Shown: positions 1 through 10,786, counted from the stretch's first letter. The stretch is DNA of 27,287 bases from Halomonas chromatireducens (GCF_001545155.1 NZ_CP014226.1:1653411-1680697); one strand, 5' to 3'. The notes: generated by a model not told the origin, from the letters alone. Made by a program: numbers and translations.

Positions 1-147
1 GAAGTGCCCGACCAATGCACTCGCCAAGCCAACGATTCGTTTTGATATACCGCCACGCTCCATGATGGATCCGGCCATCATGAATAAAGGAATGGCAAGT
101 AGAGGGAAGGAATTAATGCCGGCCACCATGCGTGGCGGTCCTGGTTA
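1..147 (-). pseudogene. TRAP transporter large permease (DctM-like), 5'-truncated fragment
   Basis: Read leftward, positions 129 to 1 translate into 43 residues typical of the DctM large permease of TRAP transporters, including INSFPLLAIPLFMMAG followed by a GGISKRIV stretch. DctM is an inner-membrane protein that moves organic acids with a periplasmic binding protein. In-frame similarity ends at about position 132, and a TAA stop lies at 145-147. The usual N-terminal part of the protein is therefore absent upstream. The gene continues past the left edge, so I cannot see how much remains. An ATG at 129 has a weak AGGA about nine bases upstream, so a short product is possible, but a 5'-truncated pseudogene is more likely. 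The family call comes from motif recognition only. Confidence 0.6.
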
Positions 148-264
148 GCAAGTGTAGAGTTACGTGTATCCTTGATTTCAAGGCAAGTGCGGTTGCCCAA
201 CAGGAACAGGAGTTCAACTTGTGCCAGGTCGGCAAGTTGCCTTCCAGTGTAGGAGAAGTGAGTC

Positions 265-786
265 ATGAGCCACAACAGCAGCCCGAGCGCCGCGCCTTCA
301 GGGCATTTCGGCCTCGAATCAATGGACGTTAAGCCCTGCCCGTGCGGCAGTGGCAATGCTCTGGCAGCCTGCTGTGGTCGTTTCCACCGAGGCGAGCCGG
401 CACCCCATCCCGAGGCATTGATGCGATCGCGCTATAGTGCCTTCGCCCTCGACCTGACCGATTACCTGCTGGCGACCTGGCATGCGTCGACGCGCCCGCA
501 ACATCTCGATTCGGGTGGCGCGACCCGCTGGGTGCGTCTCGAGGTGCTGGATGCGAGTGAGGAGGGAGAGGGGGACTCGGCCCGCGGCCGAGTGCATTTT
601 CGCGCCACCTTCCGTGAAGGCGGACGCTGGGCAGTTTTGGAGGAGAACTCCCGCTTCGTGCTGGAGGCAGGGCGCTGGGTCTACCTCGATGGCAGCCCCA
701 GCGTGACCCGCCTGAAGCCGGGCCGCAACGACCCCTGTCCTTGCGGCAGCGGTGGCAAGTTCAAGGGCTGCTGCGGGCGAGGATGA
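265..786 (+). CDS. YchJ-family SEC-C motif protein
   Basis: A 173-residue protein of the YchJ/UPF0225 family. It has a SEC-C zinc motif at each end: CPCGSG near residue 26 with a following CC pair, and CPCGSGGKFKGCCG at the C-terminus. Between them lies the family core with the LMRSRYSAFAL segment and an NTF2-like fold region. SEC-C motifs bind zinc, as in SecA, but the role of YchJ proteins is not established. I chose the ATG at 265 because GGAG sits nine bases upstream; a second in-frame ATG at 322 would also keep both motifs and would match the usual length of about 155 residues better. The gene converges on hutH with a 33-bp gap and no obvious terminator hairpin. Product family is certain, function is not. 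Confidence 0.88.
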   Translation: MSHNSSPSAAPSGHFGLESMDVKPCPCGSGNALAACCGRFHRGEPAPHPEALMRSRYSAFALDLTDYLLATWHASTRPQHLDSGGATRWVRLEVLDASEEGEGDSARGRVHFRATFREGGRWAVLEENSRFVLEAGRWVYLDGSPSVTRLKPGRNDPCPCGSGGKFKGCCGRG

Positions 787-819
787 CGCTGACGCCCTTC
801 GAGAGCCCGTCTGCTCAGC

Positions 820-2367
820 TCAGTGGCTGGGCAGCAGCGACACTGGCACCAGCGCATTGAGGGTACGTGTCTTCAACAGCTCGGTCGCGGCTTCGATATC
901 CGGGGCGAAGAAGCGGTCCTTGTCATAGTAGGCGACTCGTTCGCGCAGGGAGCGGCGGGCCCTTTCCAGCGGCTCGGTGGTGGCCAGGTGCTGACCGTCC
1001 GCTGACTTGCGGAACTCGAGTCCCTGGCAGGCGGCGAGCCACTCGATGGCGAGAATGCCGCGCACGTTGTCGGCCATTTCCCACAGGCGCTTGCCGGCAG
1101 CCGGGGCCATGGAGACATGGTCCTCCTGGTTGGCCGAGGTGGGCAGGCTGTCGACGCTGTGGGGGTGCGACAATGCCTTGTTTTCACTGGCCAGGGCCGC
1201 TGCGGTGACCTGGGCGATCATGAAGCCGGAGTTGATCCCGCCGTTCTCCACGAGGAAGGGCGGCAGCTGGGACATGTGCTTGTCCATCATCAGCGATACA
1301 CGGCGCTCGGTCAGCGAGCCGATCTCGGCGATGGCCAGGGCCAGGTTGTCGGCGGCCATGGCCACCGGTTCGGCATGGAAGTTGCCGCCGGAGATGATGT
1401 CCCCACCCTCGACGAACACCAACGGGTTGTCCGATACCGCGTTGACCTCCACCGCCAGCACCTCGGCGGCCTGGCGCAGCTGGGTCAGGCAGGCACCCAT
1501 TACCTGGGGCTGACAGCGCAGCGAGTAGGGGTCCTGCACCTTGTCGCAGTCGGCATGGGTATCGCTGATCGTGCTGCGCTCGCCCAGCAGGTGGCGGTAC
1601 GCCGCCGCGGCATCGATCTGGCCAGGCTGGCCGCGTGCCTCGTGGATCCGGGCATCGAAGGGGGAGCGCGAGCTGAGGGTTGCCTCCACCGTCAGTGAGC
1701 CGCACACCGTGGCCGCGGCGAACAGGTCCTCGGCTTCGAACAGCCCCTTGAGCGCATAGGCGGTGGAGACCTGGGTGCCGTTGAGCAGTGCCAGGCCCTC
1801 CTTGGGGGCCAGGGCCAGTGGCTCGAGGCCGGCGATGGTCAGTGCTTCCGTGGCGGAGACCCACTCACCCCGGTAGCGCGCCTTGCCCTCACCCAGCAGT
1901 ACCACGCTCATATGGGCCAGGGGCGCGAGGTCGCCCGAGGCGCCCACCGAGCCCTTTAGCGGAATGTGTGGGTAGACCTCGGCATTGACCAGTGCCAGCA
2001 GGGCGTCGAGCACCTTTCGGCGAATGCCCGAGAAGCCACGGGCCAGGCTGTTGACCTTGAGCACCATGATCAGGCGTACCAGGGCATCGTCCATGGGTGC
2101 GCCGACACCGGTGGCGTGGGATAGCACCAGGGAGCGCTGCAACTCTTCCAGGTGCTCCTTGTCGATGCGGGTCTGGGCCAGCAGGCCGAAGCCGGTATTG
2201 ATGCCGTAGACGGTACGGTCTTCCGCCACCACCTGATTGACGCAATCGACGGCGCGTTGGATGGCCTGGTCGGCACTGGCCGGCAGGCTGACCGTCAGCG
2301 GCGCTTCGAACACCTGGCGGGCCTGGGCCAGGGTCATCTTGCCGGGGTGGATCTCGAGATGAGTCAT
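820..2367 (-). CDS. hutH: Histidine ammonia-lyase
   Basis: A 515-residue histidine ammonia-lyase, the first enzyme of histidine degradation, which deaminates L-histidine to trans-urocanate in the cytoplasm. The Ala143-Ser144-Gly145 triad inside [14 protein letters not shown] forms the MIO electrophile by self-cyclisation. The conserved YGINTGFG segment with the catalytic tyrosine is at residues 54-61. Length matches the family (about 510). The start ATG at 2367 has an AGGA about nine bases upstream. It is the last gene of the leftward hut group and is separated from hutU by 322 bp of repeat-bearing DNA rather than the short gaps seen elsewhere in the group. It may depend on read-through from the hutI promoter or on its own promoter, which I could not identify. 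Confidence 0.97.
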   Translation of the reverse strand: MTHLEIHPGKMTLAQARQVFEAPLTVSLPASADQAIQRAVDCVNQVVAEDRTVYGINTGFGLLAQTRIDKEHLEELQRSLVLSHATGVGAPMDDALVRLIMVLKVNSLARGFSGIRRKVLDALLALVNAEVYPHIPLKGSVGASGDLAPLAHMSVVLLGEGKARYRGEWVSATEALTIAGLEPLALAPKEGLALLNGTQVSTAYALKGLFEAEDLFAAATVCGSLTVEATLSSRSPFDARIHEARGQPGQIDAAAAYRHLLGERSTISDTHADCDKVQDPYSLRCQPQVMGACLTQLRQAAEVLAVEVNAVSDNPLVFVEGGDIISGGNFHAEPVAMAADNLALAIAEIGSLTERRVSLMMDKHMSQLPPFLVENGGINSGFMIAQVTAAALASENKALSHPHSVDSLPTSANQEDHVSMAPAAGKRLWEMADNVRGILAIEWLAACQGLEFRKSADGQHLATTEPLERARRSLRERVAYYDKDRFFAPDIEAATELLKTRTLNALVPVSLLPSH

Positions 2368-2436
2368 ATAGGGGATTCCTGTCTGCCACTTGGGCTTATT
2401 TCATTGCCTTGCTGGATTGGATCTCTTCCGGCGGCA

Positions 2437-2678
2437 GACCTTCGAGGAGGCGCTATGAACCCCTCCCTTGGCGCTACCGATTCCTTCCCTGGAATCGGGC
2501 CTCCTCTTCGGTCTGCCCCGGCGCTCAGCGCGTCGGGCGCTGGTAGCTCGCGCCGAGCTGATCTGTCGACAAGCCTTCGCGAGGGCGCTGTAAACCCGTC
2601 CCTGGGCGCTACTTTTGCCATCCATGGCAAAAGACCCTCGCTTCACCTTGTCCCCAGCGCTCAGCGCGTCGGGCGTTG
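2437..2678. repeat. Two tandem REP-like units in the hutU-hutH gap
   Basis: Two units of about 107 bp (2437-2543 and 2571-2678) share the order: GAGG-rich start, CGCT-TA-AACCC block, CCCTxGGCGCTAC, a hairpin, a CCTC/CTTCG segment, then a common end GCGCTCAGCGCGTCGGGCG. The hairpin arms differ between units but pair within each: GATTCC/GGAATC in the first, TTTTGCCAT/ATGGCAAAA in the second. The common end holds the palindrome GCGCTCAGCGC. Pairing kept while sequence changes is the signature of a structured extragenic repeat. It fills almost all of this gene-free stretch. Confidence 0.75.
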
Positions 2679-2689
2679 GTGTGGTGCGC

Positions 2690-4384
<1,695 letters not shown>

Positions 4385-4459
4385 TGTCGTCTCCTGTCTA
4401 TTGTCGTGACGTTTCGTGTCTCTTGGGTCTGATGCCTGGCCTTATGCCCTCAGGCCGGA

Positions 4460-5449
4460 TCAGGGTGCGAGCGTCAGTTGATGGATCAGCCGCGCTGCCG
4501 CCTTGGCGGTGCGGCCGTCGATATCGAAGCCTGGGTTCAGTTCGGCCAGGTCGACCAGGGCCAGCTTGTGGCTATCGCGTACGCGCACGGCCAGGCGCTC
4601 CAGCAGGGGCAGCGATACACCATGGGCGGCGGGGGCGCTGACACCGGGGGCTTCGCTTGCCGGCAGCACGTCCAGATCGATGGTCAGGTAGATCCGGTCG
4701 CAGTCGGCGATAAAGGCGTCGAGTTCGTCGCCGATGCCGTCGAGGCTCGCCGCGGTGATCTCGTGATCCTCGCGCACCAGCACGCCGAACTCGGCGGCGC
4801 GCTCGAACAGGGCCGCGGTGTTATTGGCCCTGCTCACGCCGAGGCAGGCGTAGCGGAACGGCCAGCCGCGGCGCTCGCATTCGTCGGCGATCTGGGCGAA
4901 GGGTGTGCCCGAGGAGCCGCGCTGGCCTGGGGTGAGAAGCGGGTTGCGAAGATCGAAGTGCGCGTCGAGGTTGATGATGCCGATGACCGGCGCCGTCTTG
5001 CCGGACGCCGCGTTTTCCAGGTGACGAGCCAGGCCCGACCAGCTGCCATAGGCCACTTCATGACCGCCACCGAGCACCACCGGCAGATGACCGGCGTCGA
5101 GCAGCGCGGCGGCCCTCCCGGCGAGCCGCGACTGAGCGCTTTCCATGCCGTCGTCGCTGCCATGGGGGTGGCAGACCACATCGCCGGCATCGAAGGCGGA
5201 CGCACCATGGTGCCAGGCCAGGTTGGCCAGCGCCTTGCGTATGGCGCGGGGGCCGCCAGCGGCGCCGATGCGCCCGTGGTTGCGTGCCACTCCGGCGTCA
5301 CAGGCGAAGCCGAGCAGGGCGATGCCGGCAGGAGCGTTCGCCGCCCGGCTGCCGGTGGGCAGGGGTTCGATCACCTGATGCCAGCGCAGGCTGTTCGGCT
5401 CCGGGTCCTCACGCCCTGCCCAGGGCGACATATCGATCCACTCAGACAT
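4460..5449 (-). CDS. hutG: Formimidoylglutamase (arginase-family ureohydrolase)
   Basis: A 329-residue ureohydrolase that hydrolyses N-formimidoyl-L-glutamate to glutamate and formamide, the last step of the four-enzyme hut route. The binuclear manganese ligands of the arginase family are all visible: GGGHE (His130), DAHFD (Asp162, His164, Asp166) and TIDLD (Asp258, Asp260). I start it at ATG 5449, giving [10 protein letters not shown]. The frame stays open to 5617, but that extension lies over the end of hutI and looks like out-of-frame translation of it. The start overlaps the hutI stop by eight bases (ATGTCTGA), so the two are probably translationally coupled. No hutF-like deiminase is present, consistent with HutG acting directly on formiminoglutamate. 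Confidence 0.95.
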   Translation of the reverse strand: MSEWIDMSPWAGREDPEPNSLRWHQVIEPLPTGSRAANAPAGIALLGFACDAGVARNHGRIGAAGGPRAIRKALANLAWHHGASAFDAGDVVCHPHGSDDGMESAQSRLAGRAAALLDAGHLPVVLGGGHEVAYGSWSGLARHLENAASGKTAPVIGIINLDAHFDLRNPLLTPGQRGSSGTPFAQIADECERRGWPFRYACLGVSRANNTAALFERAAEFGVLVREDHEITAASLDGIGDELDAFIADCDRIYLTIDLDVLPASEAPGVSAPAAHGVSLPLLERLAVRVRDSHKLALVDLAELNPGFDIDGRTAKAAARLIHQLTLAP

Positions 5450-6692
5450 GGCGGCGTTCTCCTTCGTCTCGTTCCAGTTCACAGACGCGACCCGCGAATA
5501 CCCGTTGGCGAAGGCGGCCGGGCTGTATGGCATAGGCGAGGGCGGCGGGGGTGTCGACGTGCCACAGGCAGAGGTCGGCCGGGGCGCCTTCCTCGATTCG
5601 ACCCAGCCGTTCTTCATGAAACCCTAAGGCCCGGGCGCCATGGGCGGTCATGCCGGCCAGCGCCTCCCGTGGCGTCAGCCGGAACAGGGTGCAGGCGAAA
5701 TTGAGCATCAGGGTGGGGTTGAAGATCGGCGAGCTGCCCGGGTTGGCATCGGTGGCCACCGCCATTGGCACCCCGGCGGCCCTCAACGCCGCGATGGGGG
5801 GCAGCCGGGTCTCCCGCAGGGTGTGGAAGGCGCCGGGGAGCAGCACGGCGACACTGTCGGCCTCGCGCAGGGCTTCCACACCGGCTTCGTCGAGAAATTC
5901 GATATGGTCGGCGGAGAGCGCCCCGAAGCGCGCCGCGGCGGCACTGCCACCCAGGTTGGAGAGCTGCTCCGCATGGGCCTTGATCGACAGGCCGTGGGCC
6001 TTGGCAGCCGCGAACACCTGCTCGCATTGGGCAACGGAGAAAGCGATCTTCTCGCAGAACACGTCTACTGCGTCGGCCAATCCTTCGGTGGCGGCGGCAG
6101 GGATCATCTCGTTGCATACCAGGTCGATATAGCCGTCGCTGTCGTCCCTGAATTCCGGGGGCAGGGCATGGGCGCCGAGCAGGGTGGTGACTACCCGCAC
6201 CGGCAGCTCCTGGCCCAGGCGACGTGCCACGCGCAGCATCTTGAGTTCGTCGGCAACGGTGAGGCCGTAGCCGGACTTGATCTCCACGGTGGTGACGCCA
6301 TCCCGCATCAGCGCCTCCAGCCTCGGCCGGGCGGCCTCGAACAGCTCGGCTTCGGTGGCTGCCCGGGTGGCGTTCACCGTGCTGAGGATGCCGCCGCCGG
6401 CTCGGGCGATCTCCTCGTAGCTGGCGCCTTCCAGGCGCTGCTCGAATTCATCGGCTCGAGAGCCGCCGAATACCAGATGGGTGTGGCAGTCGACCAGGCC
6501 AGGGGTCATCACGCCGCCGCGGGCCATCTCCTCACAGCCGGCTGCGGTGGCCTCGTCGAATTCGGTCATCGGCACGACACGACCGATACGGTCGCCTTCG
6601 ACCATGACCGCCATCGGCTCGGGCAGAGTGTCGACGCCATCGAAGAGGATGACGTCTCGCCAGAGTTTGCGCTTTTGCGGGGTGCCGGTCAT
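5442..6692 (-). CDS. hutI: Imidazolonepropionase
   Basis: A 416-residue amidohydrolase-superfamily enzyme that opens the ring of 4-imidazolone-5-propionate to give N-formimidoyl-glutamate. The metal-binding HxH is at residues 70-72 in [13 protein letters not shown], followed by [12 protein letters not shown]. The [12 protein letters not shown] segment and the late [11 protein letters not shown] metal and substrate segment are intact. Length is normal (about 405). It is the first gene of the leftward hut group. Its ATG at 6692 lies 28 bases from the palindrome at 6721-6734 that I take as the HutC operator, with GCAGGAGGCCCC immediately before the start. Confidence 0.97.
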   Translation of the reverse strand: MTGTPQKRKLWRDVILFDGVDTLPEPMAVMVEGDRIGRVVPMTEFDEATAAGCEEMARGGVMTPGLVDCHTHLVFGGSRADEFEQRLEGASYEEIARAGGGILSTVNATRAATEAELFEAARPRLEALMRDGVTTVEIKSGYGLTVADELKMLRVARRLGQELPVRVVTTLLGAHALPPEFRDDSDGYIDLVCNEMIPAAATEGLADAVDVFCEKIAFSVAQCEQVFAAAKAHGLSIKAHAEQLSNLGGSAAAARFGALSADHIEFLDEAGVEALREADSVAVLLPGAFHTLRETRLPPIAALRAAGVPMAVATDANPGSSPIFNPTLMLNFACTLFRLTPREALAGMTAHGARALGFHEERLGRIEEGAPADLCLWHVDTPAALAYAIQPGRLRQRVFAGRVCELERDEGERRHV

Positions 6693-6720
6693 GGGGCCTC
6701 CTGCTGATGATGGTCGATGT

Positions 6721-6759
6721 AATGTATATACATTTAAACGATGGCCGTCCTCGCGTCAA
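6721..6759 (-). promoter_or_regulatory. hutI promoter with overlapping HutC operator
   Basis: Read leftward there is a TTGACG box (6754-6759), a 16-bp spacer and TTAAAT (6732-6737). The last overlaps a perfect 14-bp palindrome AATGTATATACATT at 6721-6734. HutC repressors of Pseudomonas are known to bind palindromes with a TGTA..TACA core, and hutC is in this locus. A repressor here would cover the -10 box and the start point. The boxes are assigned by eye. Confidence 0.65.
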
Positions 6760-6925
6760 GCATGGCGGAGCTATTCCGTGGTGTTGCCGGTTCACGGCGC
6801 ACGGTCTCTCCTTTCGTACTGCAGCTAAGTTTATATTAATAAAGAAAAAATACTGGATTTATGCGCTTGGGGCTCTACTTGTGTCCGATAACTCTACGAC
6901 GAAAGTATAGGCGTGATTCCGCGGG

Positions 6926-6962
6926 TTGTCCTGGCTGGGCGATTCATCTTATTGTATATACA
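6926..6962 (+). promoter_or_regulatory. Promoter of the yjiH-type gene with second HutC operator
   Basis: A TTGTCC box (6926-6931), a 17-bp spacer and a weak TTATTG (6949-6954) run into a second TGTATATACA palindrome at 6953-6962, about 80 bp before the ATG at 7043. The layout mirrors the hutI promoter on the opposite strand, which supports joint control by HutC. The palindrome core is exact but its flanks are less symmetrical than at 6721-6734. Confidence 0.55.
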
Positions 6963-7042
6963 TTAATGACAGGCCGTATCGACACCCGACCGGCACCGTG
7001 GCGTGTCACGACATTCCGACGACAACAAGAGGAGGGGATTCC

Positions 7043-8374
7043 ATGACGATCCCTCAGCAGGCGGCACAGAGTCGCCGTCGACCATCGCTGATGACCGTAC
7101 TCAAGCTGTTCATACCCAGTGCGCTGGGTATCCTGATCTTCTTCGTGCCGGTGACCATCGGCGAACGAACGACCATCCTGCTGGACCACATGGTCACCGG
7201 GGCGCGTACCCTGTTGGGGGACTTCAGCGGCTTCTATGCCCTGGCGCTGATCGTTGCCGGTGCCGTCTACCCCCTGGCCAAGGGCTACTGGAATCGCAGC
7301 CTCACCGAGCGCATCTTCACGCTGCTCAAGCTGGCCGGGGTGGCCGCGGCACTGATGGCCATGACAGGCTGGGGGCCTGGCTTCCTGCATGAGCCCGACA
7401 TGCTGCCGTTCCTGTTCGAGCGGCTGGTGATTCCCGTCGGGCTGATCGTGCCCATCGGTGCCGTCTTCCTGGCGCTGTTGATCAGCTATGGCCTGCTGGA
7501 GCTGATCGGTGTGCTGGTGCAGCCGGTGATGCGGCCGATCTGGCGCACTCCCGGGCGCTCGGCCATCGATGCCGTGGCATCCTTCGTCGGTAGCTACTCC
7601 ATCGGCCTGCTGATCACCAACCGGGTCTACCAGGCGGGGCAGTACTCGGCCAGGGAAGCCGCGATCATCGCTACCGGCTTCTCCACGGTCTCGGCCACCT
7701 TCATGATCATCGTGGCGCGTACCCTCGACCTGATGAGCGTGTGGAATCTCTACTTCTGGCTGACGCTGTTGATCACCTTCATCGTCACGGCGATCACCGT
7801 GCGCCTGCCGCCCCTGCGTGGCATGGACAACAGCAAGAGCGATGGTGAACCCGAGTCGATACCGGGAAAGCGGCTCTCTACTGCCTGGCATACCGGCCTC
7901 GCCGTTGCCGAGAAGGCTCCCAGCCTGCCCAGGAGCGTGTCGATCAACGTGCGAGAAGGTCTGGTGATGGCGATCAGCATCCTGCCGTCGATCATGTCGG
8001 TGGGGCTGTTGGGCCTGCTGCTGGCCAAGTACACGCCGCTGTTCGAGTGGCTGGGCTGGCTGTTCTATCCCTTCGTGGCCATCTGGGGGCTGGACGATGC
8101 TGCGGCGCTCTCCCAGGCGGCGGCCTCGGGCCTGGCAGAGATGTTCCTGCCCGCGCTGCTGATGGCGGAAGCCGATTTCGTGGCGCGCTTCGCCGCCGGG
8201 GTGGTGTCGGTCTCGGGGGTGCTGTTCTTCTCCGCCTCGATTCCCTGCATCCTTTCCACCAGCATTCCGCTCTCGGTGGGGCGCATCGTGGTGATCTGGT
8301 TCATTCGCGTGGCGCTCAGCCTGCTGCTCGCCGTGCCGGCGGGCTACCTGGCACTGGCCGTGTCAGGCGGTTAG
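7043..8374 (+). CDS. YjiH-family membrane protein, candidate histidine/urocanate transporter
   Basis: A 443-residue polytopic inner-membrane protein of the YjiH family, which carries a nucleoside-recognition (Gate) domain. About ten hydrophobic segments are visible, beginning with LKLFIPSALGILIFFVPV. The family-like block GSYSIGLLITNRVYQAGQYS and the later ISILPSIMSVGLLGLLLAKY are present. I use ATG 7043 because GAGGAGGGG lies just before it; the frame is open to 6926, but that part covers the operator and does not look coding. It diverges from hutI, shares its operator-like palindrome, and converges on hutC. This context suggests import of histidine or urocanate. The substrate is inferred, and the family has no well-proven general function. 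Confidence 0.8.
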   Translation: MTIPQQAAQSRRRPSLMTVLKLFIPSALGILIFFVPVTIGERTTILLDHMVTGARTLLGDFSGFYALALIVAGAVYPLAKGYWNRSLTERIFTLLKLAGVAAALMAMTGWGPGFLHEPDMLPFLFERLVIPVGLIVPIGAVFLALLISYGLLELIGVLVQPVMRPIWRTPGRSAIDAVASFVGSYSIGLLITNRVYQAGQYSAREAAIIATGFSTVSATFMIIVARTLDLMSVWNLYFWLTLLITFIVTAITVRLPPLRGMDNSKSDGEPESIPGKRLSTAWHTGLAVAEKAPSLPRSVSINVREGLVMAISILPSIMSVGLLGLLLAKYTPLFEWLGWLFYPFVAIWGLDDAAALSQAAASGLAEMFLPALLMAEADFVARFAAGVVSVSGVLFFSASIPCILSTSIPLSVGRIVVIWFIRVALSLLLAVPAGYLALAVSGG

Positions 8375-8400
8375 GCGGTTAGCCGCTTGCCGCTTTCACC

Positions 8401-8427
8401 AACGCGGCCGGCCATGCCGGCCGCGTT
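8401..8427. terminator. Strong hairpin between convergent genes
   Basis: Perfect 12-bp stem AACGCGGCCGGC / GCCGGCCGCGTT with a 3-base loop, 27 bp after the yjiH-type stop and 48 bp after the end of hutC. No T-tract follows on either strand. It is a likely bidirectional transcript end or mRNA-stabilising structure. Confidence 0.6.
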
Positions 8428-8474
8428 GCGATAAGCGTATCGAAGGTGGGTTAGAGCTTGGGGTCCAGGTACGA

Positions 8475-9191
8475 TCAGGAGCCATTGCGATGCACCGACG
8501 AGCGCAGCTTGTAGCGCTCGCCGGGGTGGATCAGCCGGGCGTAGCTGATCAGATGGTCACCGGACCAGGTGCGGCGAATCATGCTCAGGCAGGGGCGGGT
8601 CGTGTCGGTGTCCAGATGGCGTGCAGTTGTTTCATCCACCAGCACCGCTTCGACCACGTGCTCGATATCGCTGATCGGGCAGGCCGCCACCAGCACCTCG
8701 TTGGGGGTGTGGCGCGTGAAGTCGGTATCGAGATAGTCCGGCACCCAGCGGGGATTGACGTAGCGATTCTCGAGCTGGATCGGCACGCCATTCTCGCAAT
8801 GCACGATCAGGGTGTGAAAGACCCGCGTCCCCAGGCGTACGCCAAGGCGCAGCGCCACCTCATCATCGGCTTCAATCGCTTCGCTGCACAGGACCTCGTT
8901 ACTGTAGCCATGGCCGCGGCTGCGCACCTCCTCGGCGATATTATGCACTTCCACCAGTGACGACTCCGCCTTGCGATCGGTGACGAAGGTGCCGAGTCCG
9001 GGCTGGCGAATGAGGTAGCCCTGCTGTACCAGGTCGCGTATTGCCTTGTTGGCCGTCATGCGGCTGACGCCAAAGTCACGGGCCAGTTGCTCCTCAGGAG
9101 GAATCTGGTGATGCGCCGGCCAGTCGCCGCCGTTGATCTTCTCCAGCAGGTGTTGCTGAATCTGCAGGTAGAGGGGAGAGGTGCTGCCCAT
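8475..9191 (-). CDS. hutC: Histidine utilisation repressor, GntR family
   Basis: A 238-residue GntR/HutC-type regulator. The N-terminal winged helix-turn-helix spans about residues 5-70, with IPPEEQLARDFGVSRMTANKAIRDL and the wing GTFVTDR. The C-terminal UTRA ligand domain spans about 85-230 and includes the LIVHCENGVPIQLENRYVNP segment and the SYARLIHPGERYKL end. In known systems HutC leaves its operators on binding urocanate, inducing the hut genes. Its likely targets are the two TGTATATACA sites about 2.2-2.5 kb away. I see no such site before hutC itself, so autoregulation is not supported by sequence here. Length fits the family (about 240). Confidence 0.93.
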   Translation of the reverse strand: MGSTSPLYLQIQQHLLEKINGGDWPAHHQIPPEEQLARDFGVSRMTANKAIRDLVQQGYLIRQPGLGTFVTDRKAESSLVEVHNIAEEVRSRGHGYSNEVLCSEAIEADDEVALRLGVRLGTRVFHTLIVHCENGVPIQLENRYVNPRWVPDYLDTDFTRHTPNEVLVAACPISDIEHVVEAVLVDETTARHLDTDTTRPCLSMIRRTWSGDHLISYARLIHPGERYKLRSSVHRNGS

Positions 9192-9356
9192 GGTCGGCGA
9201 GGCGTCCTTTGTCGATTGGATCGTTTGACGGGGTATCGCTCAGTTTACCCTCCAGCGTGGGCTGACACACCCCATGATGAGCGTAACCCTTTCATCGATA
9301 TGGCTTGCCATGCTTGAATGCCTCTCTGTCCCCGTGTTCTTTCTGGTAAGTGTGCC

Positions 9357-10376
9357 ATGGCCTCCCGTTCTTCGACCCGTATCAACAAGTTCATCAGTGA
9401 AAGTGGCATGTGCTCCCGGCGCGAGGCCGACCGCTATGTGGAGCAGGGCAATGTCTTTCTCAATGGCAAGCGGGCCAAGACAGGAGACCAGGTGTTTGCT
9501 GGGGATGAGGTCAAGGTCAACGGCCAGTTGATCGAGCCCCAGGAAGACGAAGACCTTGTCTTCATTGCCTTGAACAAGCCGGTGGGCATCGTCAGCACCA
9601 CCGAGCCGAGCGAGAAGGACAACATCGTCGACTTCGTCAAGCATGGGGTGCGTATCTTCCCCATCGGCCGGCTGGACAAGGATTCCCAGGGGCTCATCTT
9701 CCTGACCAACAATGGTGACCTGGTCAACAAGATACTCCGGGCCAGCAACAATCATGAGAAGGAGTACCGGGTCACCGTCAACAAGCCGATTACGGATGAC
9801 TTCATCGTGGGCATGAGTTCCGGTGTGCGTATCCTTGGCGAGGTGACGAAGCCGTGCAAGGTCGTCAAGGAGTCGACCTTCGTTTTCAACATAACGCTGG
9901 TGCAAGGGCTGAATCGCCAGATTCGGCGCATGTGCGAAAAGTTCGATTACGAGGTCACCCGGCTCGAGCGAATCCGGATCATGAATGTGTCCCTCAAGGG
10001 GCTGGCGCTTGGGGACTGGCGCGACCTGACCGAGAAAGAGATCGACACGATCAATGCGCTGACCGAAAGCTCGGCCTCTGATGCCGAGGGCAGGAAGTCT
10101 TCGGCGGCCAGGGCGCCGGGCAAGCGCAAGACAGCCAAGGTAGCAAAGGGGGGAGCGGCCGCGAGCAGGCGTGCCAGCCAAGGCAAGGCAACCTCGAGCG
10201 GCCGGACCACAGGCAAGGGGGCCAAGGCCAGGTCGTCAACAGGTGGAAGCGCAGGCAAGGGGGCCGGGCCGAAGCAGAAGGCCAACGCCCGAAAGCAGAA
10301 GTCCCTGAAGCCCAGGTCAACCGGCGGCCAACCGGGAAAGCCAGGCAGGCCACGCCGGGCGAAGCCGGGGCGCTAG
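9357..10376 (+). CDS. rluF: 23S rRNA pseudouridine synthase RluF, with long basic C-terminal tail
   Basis: A 339-residue RsuA/RluB/E/F-type pseudouridine synthase. Residues 7-60 form an S4 RNA-binding domain ([20 protein letters not shown]). The catalytic aspartate is Asp107 in [11 protein letters not shown]. The closing motifs [11 protein letters not shown] and [11 protein letters not shown] match RluF of E. coli closely; that enzyme modifies U2604 of 23S rRNA. The last roughly 90 residues are low-complexity, rich in Lys, Arg, Gly, Ala and Ser. E. coli RluF has a shorter basic tail. I start at ATG 9357 ([11 protein letters not shown]), where the RNA-binding domain is about to begin. The in-frame ATG at 9318 adds 13 residues without family resemblance. 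The ribosome-binding site is weak for either start. Confidence 0.92.
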   Translation: MASRSSTRINKFISESGMCSRREADRYVEQGNVFLNGKRAKTGDQVFAGDEVKVNGQLIEPQEDEDLVFIALNKPVGIVSTTEPSEKDNIVDFVKHGVRIFPIGRLDKDSQGLIFLTNNGDLVNKILRASNNHEKEYRVTVNKPITDDFIVGMSSGVRILGEVTKPCKVVKESTFVFNITLVQGLNRQIRRMCEKFDYEVTRLERIRIMNVSLKGLALGDWRDLTEKEIDTINALTESSASDAEGRKSSAARAPGKRKTAKVAKGGAAASRRASQGKATSSGRTTGKGAKARSSTGGSAGKGAGPKQKANARKQKSLKPRSTGGQPGKPGRPRRAKPGR

Positions 10377-10415
10377 GTCCGCCGAAGGCAGTAGAGCGAG
10401 CAAGGGAGGGGCCCA

Positions 10416-10697
10416 ATGCAGGGAAGCACTGAAGCCAGGGAAGCTGGACCGCGGTTAGCGTCCGGTGGGCGGATGCACTCCCTGGACGTGCTGCGTGGCT
10501 TTGCCCTGCTCGGCATCCTGGTCATGAATATCCAGGCCTTCGCCATGCCAATGGCGGCCTATGCCAATCCCACGGTGTGGGGCGACCTGAGCGGCGCCAA
10601 CTTTGCGGTCTGGCTGCTCAGTCATCTGTTCGCCGATGAGAAGATGATGGCCATCTTCTCGATCCTCTTTGGTGCTGGCATGGCCCTGTTCCAACCG
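10416..10697 (+). pseudogene. DUF418 (YeiB-like) membrane protein, truncated after about 93 residues
   Basis: The N-terminus matches DUF418/YeiB-family membrane proteins: MHSLDVLRGFALLGILVMNI and later FADEKMMAIFSILFGAGMAL, which is the family's KFMSIFSILFGAG-type segment. A full member has about 380-400 residues and many membrane helices. Here family resemblance stops at residue 92-93 (near 10695). The frame stays open to 11054 but runs into unrelated sequence, including the reverse strand of a glycosyltransferase gene. Translation from ATG 10416 (GGGAGG upstream) would make a 212-residue chimera. I treat the gene as broken. DUF418 proteins are of uncertain function. Confidence 0.75.
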
Positions 10698-10712
10698 GCG
10701 CTGGGCACCGTC

Positions 10713-10778
10713 GGCACTGACTGCGGCCGAGACGAACACGAACAGGGGGACCACCTGCAATACCCAGGTGAGTACGCC
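10713..10778 (-). pseudogene. Short hydrophobic gene fragment, acyltransferase-3-like
   Basis: On the minus strand this segment reads as a hydrophobic stretch including LTWVLQVVPLFVFVS. It resembles a membrane segment of acyltransferase-3-family proteins. It is only about 22 codons long and sits between the DUF418 break and an acyl-CoA dehydrogenase fragment. The assignment is weak; the stretch could come from any polytopic protein or be chance. Confidence 0.25.
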
Positions 10779-10786
10779 GGCGCCTC

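Larger units (their letters stand above)
6693..7042. promoter_or_regulatory. Divergent control region between hutI and the yjiH-type gene
   Basis: A 350-bp gene-free stretch separates the leftward hutIGUH group from the rightward transporter-like gene. It contains two TGTATATACA palindromes, one at each edge, about 230 bp apart, and an AT-rich middle near 6826-6870. I see no credible gene in it. Confidence 0.7.

Noticed and set aside
5450..5617. Upstream extension of the hutG frame to 5617
   Set aside because: It lies inside hutI, has no HutG family residues, and ATG 5449 gives the expected N-terminus and the usual coupling overlap.
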